Positions 1-6,564 of a DNA stretch of 64,000 nt are shown piece by piece. Every line of letters begins with the position of its first letter. Position 1 is the first letter of the stretch. The notes under the pieces are model-generated. The model was not told the origin of the DNA. It searched no databases and was given only the letters and a program-made list of their open reading frames with translations. A program made the translations under genes and the position numbers. The DNA is from JAFGBI01 sp964480725 (lineage in GTDB: Bacteria > Myxococcota_A > Polyangia > Polyangiales > Polyangiaceae). Where the stretch lies: NCBI GenBank assembly GCA_964480725.1, contig CAYZQO010000017.1, forward strand, positions 25,878-89,877, written 5' to 3'.

Positions 1-486
1 CACCGGCTCCGCTTCGCCGGGAGGACCGAGCAGTTCCTGAGCGCGTTCGGCGAGCACCTGCGCGACGTGGACGTGGAGGCCGCCGTGGTCCTCGCCTGCG
101 AGGGGACGGGGGCACGGATCGCCGAATTTCACGTGGCGCCGATCTACCCGAGCGCCGACTCCCTGAGACGCGGCCATCAGTGGTTCGTCGAGTGGGACCG
201 CCCGCCCCCCGACCCGGACGGCTTCGTCCGGGCGCTCGACGCGGGCCTGCAGCGCCGCAACGTGGACTACGAGGAGCACCGCCGGAACGACGCCGATCTG
301 CCCCTGCCCGAGCTGCTGGCGATCCCGCCGGGGACCTTCTACGCGGCCATGCGGCGGCTCGGGCGGGTCGGGGGCCAGTACAAGGTCCCTCACGTGCAGA
401 ACGACCGCCGCTTCGCCGAAGTGCTGCTCGGCGTGCTGGACCCCGGGCCCGGCGAGGGGACCGCGCCGCGAGCGGAACGCCGGTAG
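1..486 (+). CDS. GH3-family protein, C-terminal fragment
   Basis: The reading frame is open from base 1, so the gene begins before the window; about 161 C-terminal residues are visible. The end resembles the C-terminus of the GH3 (auxin-responsive promoter) family: a variable stretch, then GTFYAAMRRLGRVGGQYKVP and a following NDRRFAEVLL segment. GH3 proteins are adenylate-forming acyl/amino-acid ligases in plants; the bacterial members have no settled substrate. The ATP-binding part lies outside the window, so activity cannot be judged. The next gene starts 39 bases downstream on the same strand. Confidence 0.8.
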   Translation, partial: HRLRFAGRTEQFLSAFGEHLRDVDVEAAVVLACEGTGARIAEFHVAPIYPSADSLRRGHQWFVEWDRPPPDPDGFVRALDAGLQRRNVDYEEHRRNDADLPLPELLAIPPGTFYAAMRRLGRVGGQYKVPHVQNDRRFAEVLLGVLDPGPGEGTAPRAERR

Positions 487-524
487 CTGGCCCGTGGGGC
501 CCGAACGAGCGATCATCTCGGCCG

Positions 525-863
525 ATGCCGCACGTCTCCTACCTCTTCCTGGCCGTGGCCATCGTCTCCGAAGTCATCGCCACCACCGCGCTCAAGGCCA
601 CGGAGGGCTTCACGCGAGCCGGGCCGACCCTGCTCAGCGTCTCCGGCTACGGCGTGGCCTTCTACTGCCTCTCGCGGGCGATGGAGCATGTCCCCGTCGG
701 CGTGACCTACGCCGTCTGGGCCGGGGCGGGCCTGGTGCTCATCACCCTGCTCGCCTGGGCCATCTATGGCCAGCGCCCCGATCTGGCCGCAGTGGTGGGC
801 ATGGCCTGCATCGGCGTCGGGATCGCCGTGATGGGCCTCCTCAGCACGTCCTTCGCCCATTGA
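525..863 (+). CDS. SMR-family small multidrug efflux protein
   Basis: A 112-residue protein with four hydrophobic helices, the usual length for Small Multidrug Resistance transporters (EmrE/QacE/SugE). Helix 1 carries the membrane-embedded Glu (YLFLAVAIVSEVIATTALKA), the residue that binds cation and proton in the family. The later GVTYAVWAGAGLV segment matches the conserved Y-A-x-W-x-G-x-G signature. It acts in the inner membrane as a homodimer or heterodimer exchanging protons for lipophilic cations or guanidinium. Nothing visible separates the EmrE from the guanidinium (Gdx) type. The start at 525 gives a normal SMR N-terminus; longer in-frame starts run back through the GH3 gene. Confidence 0.93.
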   Translation: MPHVSYLFLAVAIVSEVIATTALKATEGFTRAGPTLLSVSGYGVAFYCLSRAMEHVPVGVTYAVWAGAGLVLITLLAWAIYGQRPDLAAVVGMACIGVGIAVMGLLSTSFAH

Positions 864-948
864 CCCCGGCGACCCGCCGCGACGTTCCCTCGCCCCCGAC
901 GCCCGGATCCCCTCGCGACCGACCGGGGGAAATCGCGCGGGCCATGCG

Positions 949-977
949 TTGACAGCCCCGTCAGTCGTGGGTAACGT
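949..977 (+). promoter_or_regulatory. candidate sigma-70 promoter for the DUF2141 gene
   Basis: TTGACA (949-954) is a perfect -35 box. After 17 bases comes TAACGT (972-977), which keeps the key A2 and T6 of a -10 box. Transcription would start near 984, leaving a leader of about 20 bases before the ATG at 1006, with a purine-rich stretch (GGGCAGGGGCG) just ahead of it. GTAACG occurs twice 15 bases apart (971-976, 986-991), a possible protein-binding site over the -10 and start site. Confidence 0.5.
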
Positions 978-1005
978 ACCCTTACGTAACGATTGGGCAG
1001 GGGCG

Positions 1006-1449
1006 ATGGCACGACGAGCAGCAGCCGGGGCGTTGGTGGCAGCAGCGCTGGGGCTGTCGGCAGGCGCCAGCGCAGAGCCGGCGGGCACCCTCGAGGTCGA
1101 CGTGCTCAGCCTCAGGGACGACCGGGGCGAGGCGGTCTGCGCTCTTTACGATCGAGCCGAGACGTTCCCGAGCGAGTCGGAGGTGCGCGCCGGACGGCAC
1201 GCACCGATCGCTGACCGGAAGGCGGTCTGTCGCTTCGAAGGCGTCCCCGCAGGGCGCTATGCGGTGGCGGTCTTCCACGACGAAGACGGCGACCGCCGAC
1301 TGCGCAAGGTCCTCGGGGTCCCGCGGGAGGGCTACGGCTTCTCCAACAACGCCAAGGCCGGGAGCTTCGGGCCGCCCAAGTTCGCAGCGGCCGCCTTCGA
1401 GTTCGACGGCAAGGCCAAGCGCGTCCCCGTCAGCATCACCTACCCGTGA
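1006..1449 (+). CDS. exported DUF2141 protein
   Basis: A 147-residue protein with a Sec signal peptide of about 23 residues (positive start, hydrophobic Ala/Leu core, cleavage near ASA-EP). The rest is one DUF2141 domain: CALYDRAETFP, then GRYAVAVFHDEDGDRRL, then a PREGYGFSNNAK segment and a final FGPPKFAAAAFEF strand. DUF2141 proteins are small, secreted, probably beta-sandwich proteins of unknown function. The ATG at 1006 is preferred to the in-frame TTG at 949, which overlaps the -35 box and would put 19 residues ahead of the signal peptide. It is closely related to the gene at 2235, on the far side of wrbA. Confidence 0.85.
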   Translation: MARRAAAGALVAAALGLSAGASAEPAGTLEVDVLSLRDDRGEAVCALYDRAETFPSESEVRAGRHAPIADRKAVCRFEGVPAGRYAVAVFHDEDGDRRLRKVLGVPREGYGFSNNAKAGSFGPPKFAAAAFEFDGKAKRVPVSITYP

Positions 1450-1570
1450 GCGGGCTCGGCTCGCCGAGCCGCCCAGCCCGGGGGAAGTAGAGCAGCGTGT
1501 CCGATTGAACGGCGGGAGGCCGCCGGCGCCGCAGGAGCGCAAGCCGTACCACCACCAAGAGGAGCAGACC

Positions 1571-2170
1571 ATGGCCAACATCGCAGTCATCTACTACTCG
1601 ACGACGGGAACGAACCACGCCATCGCGCAAGCGGTGGGAGAAGGAGCGAAGGCGGCGGGAGCGGACGTGCGCGTGCGCCTGGTGGCCGAGACGCTGCCGC
1701 CCGAGGTGGTGGCGAAGAACCCTGCCTGGCAGGCGTTCGTGGAGAAGACCAAGGACTTCCCGAAGGCGTCGCTCGATGACCTCGATTGGGCAGACGGGGT
1801 GGTGTTCGGCAGCCCGACCCGCTTCGGCAACGTGGCCGCGCAGCTCAAGGGCTTCATCGACTCGGCCGGAGGGCTTTGGTTCCACGGTAAACTTGCCAAC
1901 AAGGTCTACTCGGGCTTCACCTCGACCCAGAACCTGCACGGCGGCAGCGAATCCACCTTGCTCGCCCTGTACCAGTCGATCCACCACTTCGGCGGTGTCA
2001 TCGCGTCGCCCGGGTACACCGATCCGGCGGTATTCGCGAGCGGAGGCAACCCCTACGGGGTGAGCCACGCGACCGGACAGGACGGCGCGCCGCCGACCGA
2101 GCAGGTGCTCGCCACCGGGCGGTACCTCGGTCGCCGAGTGGCGGAGCTGGCCGCCAAGCTCCGCGGTTAG
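1571..2170 (+). CDS. wrbA: NAD(P)H:quinone oxidoreductase, WrbA type
   Basis: A 199-residue flavodoxin-fold protein, the normal length for WrbA. The N-terminal phosphate-binding loop binds FMN (IAVIYYSTTGTNHAIA). The family insertion and the conserved VFGSPTRFGNVAAQLKGFID and SGFTSTQNLHGG segments are present. It should reduce quinones by two electrons with NAD(P)H, avoiding semiquinones; it is cytoplasmic and tetrameric in known members. The ATG at 1571 follows a purine-rich GAGGAGCAG. It lies between two DUF2141 genes and just before a glutathione peroxidase, so an oxidative-stress role is likely for the group. Confidence 0.95.
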   Translation: MANIAVIYYSTTGTNHAIAQAVGEGAKAAGADVRVRLVAETLPPEVVAKNPAWQAFVEKTKDFPKASLDDLDWADGVVFGSPTRFGNVAAQLKGFIDSAGGLWFHGKLANKVYSGFTSTQNLHGGSESTLLALYQSIHHFGGVIASPGYTDPAVFASGGNPYGVSHATGQDGAPPTEQVLATGRYLGRRVAELAAKLRG

Positions 2171-2234
2171 CCCCGGCGGGGGCGCCTCGAGTAATGCCGG
2201 AGCACAGCGGGCGGTTCCCCACTATCCTCGGGCC

Positions 2235-2630
2235 ATGAGCGAGCCGCCCAGCGCGTCGGGAACGGGGACAATCGAGGTCGAGTGCGTGGAGCTCCGGCAC
2301 GACCGGGGGGAGCTGGTCTGTGCCTTGTACGACCGGGCCGACACGTTCCCACGCGAGAGCGGCGTGCGGGCGGGCGCCTACGCCAAGATCGAGGCGGGGC
2401 GGGCCGTCTGTCGCTTCGACGGGTTACCGCCGGGCCGCTACGCGGTGGCGGCCTTCCACGACGAGGACGGTGATCGCAAGCTCAAGACCGTGCTCGGGAT
2501 CCCCCGCGAGGGCTATGGGTTCTCCAACGACGCGCGCCCCGGGACCTTCGGCCCCCCCAAGTTCGCCGCCGCGGCCTTTGACTTCGACGGCACGGCGACC
2601 CGCGTGAAGGTGCGCATCCATTACCCGTGA
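2235..2630 (+). CDS. DUF2141 protein without signal peptide
   Basis: A 131-residue paralogue of the gene at 1006. By eye about two thirds of the domain is identical, including CALYDRADTFP, the FHDEDGDRKLKTVLG segment, PREGYGFSND and FGPPKFAAAAF. Unlike its neighbour it begins MSEPPSASGTG and has no hydrophobic signal, so it should stay in the cytoplasm unless the true start differs. No in-frame upstream start would add a signal sequence. The family is normally secreted, so the loss of export is notable. It lies 64 bases after wrbA and 52 bases before the peroxidase gene, on the same strand. Confidence 0.85.
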   Translation: MSEPPSASGTGTIEVECVELRHDRGELVCALYDRADTFPRESGVRAGAYAKIEAGRAVCRFDGLPPGRYAVAAFHDEDGDRKLKTVLGIPREGYGFSNDARPGTFGPPKFAAAAFDFDGTATRVKVRIHYP

Positions 2631-2682
2631 GGGGCGGCGCCGCGACGGCACCGCTCCTCCCCATTCCAAAGCGAGGGCGACC

Positions 2683-3183
2683 ATGACCGAAGCCAGCCAC
2701 CCCTTGTACGACGTCCCCCTGGTGAGCCTGGAGGGCGGCGAGACGACCCTCGGCGCGTACCGGGGTCAGGTGCTTCTGATCGTCAACGTCGCCAGCCGCT
2801 GCGGCTTCACTCCGCAGTACGAGGGGCTCGAGGCGCTGCAGCGCCGGTACGGGCCGCGAGGGTTCACCGTGCTCGGCTTCCCCTGCAACCAGTTCGCCGG
2901 CCAGGAGCCGGGTGACGCGGCGGAGATCCGGGAGTTCTGCTCGCTCAAGTACAACGTCACCTTCCCGATGTTCGCCAAGATCGACGTCAACGGGAGCGGG
3001 ACCCACCCGCTCTATCGTGAGCTCAAGGCCCGCGCGGCCGGCCTCCTCGGCACCGAGGCCATCAAGTGGAACTTCACCAAGTTCCTGGTCAGCGCGGACG
3101 GCCAGAGCGTGGAGCGCTTCGCCCCCAGCGTGGCGCCAGAGTCGATCGCCGGTCGGATCGAGGAGCTGCTCGGACCCGCCTGA
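2683..3183 (+). CDS. glutathione peroxidase family protein (thiol peroxidase)
   Basis: A 166-residue thioredoxin-fold protein of GPx family length. It has the active-site segment NVASRCGFTPQY with Cys in place of selenocysteine, then GFPCNQFAGQEPG with the catalytic Gln, and the WNFTKFLV segment with the catalytic Trp and Asn. The second Cys in FPCNQF fits the family. Bacterial Cys-GPx enzymes usually reduce lipid or organic hydroperoxides with thioredoxin rather than glutathione; that is family knowledge, not visible here. There is no signal peptide. It is the last gene of the redox group 1006-3183. Confidence 0.95.
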   Translation: MTEASHPLYDVPLVSLEGGETTLGAYRGQVLLIVNVASRCGFTPQYEGLEALQRRYGPRGFTVLGFPCNQFAGQEPGDAAEIREFCSLKYNVTFPMFAKIDVNGSGTHPLYRELKARAAGLLGTEAIKWNFTKFLVSADGQSVERFAPSVAPESIAGRIEELLGPA

Positions 3184-3239
3184 GCGGCGCGGCGCCCCCG
3201 CTTGACGCTCGAAGCGTGCAGACCGAAAAGGGCGCGGCG

Positions 3240-5048
3240 ATGCGCCTGGAGAGCCGAGCGGGCATGCTGGTTGTGCTGGCGGGGGCGGTGGCGCTCTCGC
3301 TGGTGCTCAACTCCCCCTACCTTTTCTCCGGCTACCAGGCGGACGATCTCATCTTCTTCACCATGAGGCAGCGCGAGCCGCTGCCCTTTTCGCGCTGGAC
3401 GGGGCTCTGGGCGGCGCCGTTCTCGGCCATCGACGGCTTCCAGGCGCTCTGGTGGGCGGCGCCCGACGCGAACGGCGCGTTCTTCCGCCCGCTGCCGAGC
3501 CTCATCATCGAGGCCGGGATGGCGGTCTTCGGCGACAACGCCCTTCCGCTGCACCTGCTCGGGATCGTGCTGCACGGAGGCGTCGCCGCGTCGATCACCG
3601 CGGTCCTCGTGCGCCTCGGCGGGGAACGCCGCCTCGCGCTCCTCGCCGGGCTCTGCTTCCTCGCCTGCGAAGACCACAGCATGGGCGTCGGCTGGATCGC
3701 GACCATCACCGACCTCGTCGGCACGCTCTTCGTGAACCTGGCGTTGCTCGCGCACCTGCGCTACCGCTCGGGCGGGGGCTGGCCGCACCTGGTGGCCTCG
3801 CTCGGCTGTCTGGTCGCGGCGCTCGCCTCCAAGGAGAGCGCCGCTCTAGCGCCGGTCGCCATCGCGCTCGCCGAGGTCCTGCTGCCGCCCCCGCTCCCGG
3901 CGACCGCCGCCGTCCGCGTGCAGCCCCTGGCGCTGTTCCGTGCCGGGCTCGCGCGCGCGCGCTGGTGGGCGCCGTCGGCGCTGCTGATGGTCGCCTACCT
4001 GGTCTGGTATCGGGCCGCCGGGTTCGGCGTCAGCGGCCTGATGTACCTGAACCCGATGACCCAGCCGGTCGCCTACGCGAAGAACCTCCTCGTCGGGCTG
4101 CCCATCATGGTGCTCGCCGCGGTGACGCCCGTGCCGCCGAGCCTGGTGATGTTCCTGCCCGAGGTGGCGCCCGGGCTCGCCGTCGTCGGGCTGGTCGCGC
4201 TGATCGTGCTCGCGCTGGCGCTGCGCCCGGTGGCGCGCGAGCCGCTGGTCGTCTGGTGCACGGCGCTCTTCTTCGTCGCGCTGCTGCCCCAGCTCGCCAC
4301 GCTCCCGTCCGAGCGGCTGCTCTACCTCCCGATGGTGTTCGGCAGCACCGTCCTCGCACGCCTGCTCGCCACGCTGCCGTGGGTGGGGCGCCTGGTCCTC
4401 TCGACGCCACCCCCGCGCGCCCCCTGGTTCACGCGGCTGACCGCGGCGGGCGTCGGGGTGAGCGCCCTGCTGTTCGGGCTGCTCCTTTCGGCGGCCTACC
4501 CCCCGATGTTCCGCCAGAGTCTCGACGCCCCCGCCAAGGAGGTTCGCACGGCGGTCCCAGCGGTGCGCGAGGCCGCACCGGAGCGGGTGGTGTTCCTCAA
4601 CACCTCGGGTTCGTTCCTGACCTTCTACGTCGCGGACGTCCTCACCTATGCCCTGGGGCAGCGGATCCCCGTCACGCTGCTCTCGAGCGCGAACGTGCCC
4701 TTCGAACTCGAGCGCGTGGACGCTCGCACGCTGATCCTGCGGACCAGCGAGCGCGGTTGGATCAGCCACGTCTTCGCCAACCTGGTCCGGACCGAGGCCA
4801 CCGTCGAGGCCGGCAGCCGCTGGGTGCGGCCCGGCGTCGCCGCGCACGTCGAGTCGGTCACGGAGGACCGGCTCGACGTGCTGTCCGTGCGCTTCACCTT
4901 CGACGAGCCGCTGGACGGGAAGCGGGTGCTGCTGCTCGAGTGGACCGGGGACCGCTTCGCGCCGCTCGACTTCGCCGCGCTCCGCGACGGCGAGCGGCGC
5001 GCGCTCTCCCGCCCGAAGTCGCTCTGGGAGCAGATGGCGGGCGGGTAG
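3240..5048 (+). CDS. polytopic membrane protein, GT-C glycosyltransferase-like
   Basis: A 602-residue inner-membrane protein with about ten or eleven hydrophobic helices and a hydrophilic C-terminal domain of about 140 residues. Features recall GT-C (TMTC/mannosyltransferase-like) enzymes: an acidic pair in the first external loop (SGYQADDLIFF), an FFRPLPSLIIEAG segment, a GVGWIATITDLVGTLFVNLA segment like the family's AWIxxRxDLL pattern, and ALASKESAALAP like the LSKExA motif. The donor would be a lipid-linked sugar and the acceptor a periplasmic molecule, but neither can be told from sequence. The ATG at 3240 opens a normal signal-anchor; earlier in-frame starts lie inside the peroxidase gene. 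Confidence 0.6.
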   Translation: MRLESRAGMLVVLAGAVALSLVLNSPYLFSGYQADDLIFFTMRQREPLPFSRWTGLWAAPFSAIDGFQALWWAAPDANGAFFRPLPSLIIEAGMAVFGDNALPLHLLGIVLHGGVAASITAVLVRLGGERRLALLAGLCFLACEDHSMGVGWIATITDLVGTLFVNLALLAHLRYRSGGGWPHLVASLGCLVAALASKESAALAPVAIALAEVLLPPPLPATAAVRVQPLALFRAGLARARWWAPSALLMVAYLVWYRAAGFGVSGLMYLNPMTQPVAYAKNLLVGLPIMVLAAVTPVPPSLVMFLPEVAPGLAVVGLVALIVLALALRPVAREPLVVWCTALFFVALLPQLATLPSERLLYLPMVFGSTVLARLLATLPWVGRLVLSTPPPRAPWFTRLTAAGVGVSALLFGLLLSAAYPPMFRQSLDAPAKEVRTAVPAVREAAPERVVFLNTSGSFLTFYVADVLTYALGQRIPVTLLSSANVPFELERVDARTLILRTSERGWISHVFANLVRTEATVEAGSRWVRPGVAAHVESVTEDRLDVLSVRFTFDEPLDGKRVLLLEWTGDRFAPLDFAALRDGERRALSRPKSLWEQMAGG

Positions 5049-5078
5049 CGCCGGGGGCGACCAGCGCCCGAGGTCTGC

Positions 5079-6476
5079 TCACTCCCAGCCGGTCCAGAGC
5101 CCCTTGGCCCAGTCCGCGTCGCCGGCGAACGCGCCGAGATCCGACTCGAAGACGCTGTCGCTGGGGTTCTCTGCCATGCAGTCGTCGGCCGTGAAGCCCG
5201 GGTCGTCCTCGGAGTTGCCGGAGCCTTCGGTGAACCAGGCCGCGTCGTCGACCCCACCGTCGTCGTCCACGTCGGCGGTACCGGCGGGCTCGTCCTCGGC
5301 GAGGGCGTCGGCCACCAGGATCGAGCTCTCGATCGAGATGCCCGAGGGGTCGTCGCGCAGGTCCACGCCGATCGGGAAGCCCACCGCGACCAGGTCTGAG
5401 ATCTGCCCAGCGACCCCGCGCCGGAGCACCATGGCGGCGAGGGAGGCGTCGTTCGAGCAGAGGGTCGCGTTCTGGAGCGTGACCTCGGTGGCCCACCCCC
5501 CGGCCTTGTCGGCGGTTCCGTCCCACTCCAGGCCGTTCGGATCGCTGGAGCTCTGGGCGCCGTGCTGGCCAAAGGCGAAGCGGATGGTTCCGACGTAGCC
5601 GTCGTCCGTGTCGAACATGTCGTCACCACCGTCGACGCAGACGAGGTGATCGGCGTCCACGGTACCGCCGAACCACTCGAAGCAGTCGTCCAGGGTCGCC
5701 TTGACCATGACGTGGCTGATCGTCGTCCCGCGCCCGACGCCGGCGATGGTAAGCCCGTTGATCTCGTTGCCGTTGCCGAGATCGATCCCTGAGTACTCGA
5801 TGCGGACGTACTCCAGGGTGCCGCTGTCGTCGTCCTCGTCCGTACCGCCAAACTGGTGCTTCGGATCCTCGGGCAGGCCCTCCACGGCGACGTCGTCGCC
5901 GAGGGAGACGGGCGCGCGCCCGAGCAGGACCAGGCCGCCCCAGGAGCCCGCCTCCTCCTCGTCCCGGGCAGTGAAGAGGATCGGCGCGTCCGCCGCTCCG
6001 CTGGCCTCAATCCGGCCGCCCCGGGTCACGATCAGCGTCGCCTTGGTGGGACCGTCACCCTCGATTCGCGTGCAGGGCGGGATCGTCAGCACGTCACCGT
6101 CGTCCACGTAGACGTTGCCCTCGAGGACGTAGACCTTGGTGGGGTCGAGCTCGCCGCTCCAGGAGGTCCCGGCCTCGACCACCTCTTCCTCGCGCCCGTC
6201 GCGGGAGAGGTCGCAGGTGTCGACCGGCTCCTCGGCGCCGCCCTCGCCACCGGTCGCGGCCGGCGCTCCGCCCTCGTCAGCGCCGCCCGTGCCACCGGTG
6301 CCACCGGTGTCCCCGGTACCACCGGTTTCCCCGACCTCACCGCCCTCGCCCCCTTCGCCGGCGCCGCCCGTGTTGTCGGCGGTCAGGGTGTCGTCTTCGT
6401 CGCTCTCGCAAGCCGCCAAGCCGAACGCCAGCGCCGCACCGGCGGCGAGCGCCATCAATTGAGTCATCCTACGCAT
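5079..6476 (-). CDS. surface lipoprotein with Gly/Thr linker and beta-helix domain, partner of the TonB-dependent receptor
   Basis: A 465-residue protein with a lipoprotein signal (lipobox-like FGLAAC). A low-complexity linker of about 50 residues rich in Gly, Glu and Thr follows (GGTGDTGGTGGTGG). The rest has features of a right-handed parallel beta-helix: short repeated turns with Asn/Gly/Asp such as YVRIEYSGIDLGNGNEINGL and a conserved DDCFEWFGGTVDADHLVC stretch. Proteins of this type are often encoded beside TonB-dependent receptors; this one is 88 bases after the receptor gene and ends the Ton operon. It may bind or process the receptor's ligand at the cell surface (inference). Met4 is an equally possible start. 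Confidence 0.75.
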   Translation of the reverse strand: MRRMTQLMALAAGAALAFGLAACESDEDDTLTADNTGGAGEGGEGGEVGETGGTGDTGGTGGTGGADEGGAPAATGGEGGAEEPVDTCDLSRDGREEEVVEAGTSWSGELDPTKVYVLEGNVYVDDGDVLTIPPCTRIEGDGPTKATLIVTRGGRIEASGAADAPILFTARDEEEAGSWGGLVLLGRAPVSLGDDVAVEGLPEDPKHQFGGTDEDDDSGTLEYVRIEYSGIDLGNGNEINGLTIAGVGRGTTISHVMVKATLDDCFEWFGGTVDADHLVCVDGGDDMFDTDDGYVGTIRFAFGQHGAQSSSDPNGLEWDGTADKAGGWATEVTLQNATLCSNDASLAAMVLRRGVAGQISDLVAVGFPIGVDLRDDPSGISIESSILVADALAEDEPAGTADVDDDGGVDDAAWFTEGSGNSEDDPGFTADDCMAENPSDSVFESDLGAFAGDADWAKGLWTGWE

Positions 6477-6564
6477 GGTTCTGTAACCTCCTGGTGCGGG
6501 TGGTATGATTCGTCTGGGAGCGCTCCGCGTGGCGCGCGGGCAACGACTTGGTGAACCCCTCGGT

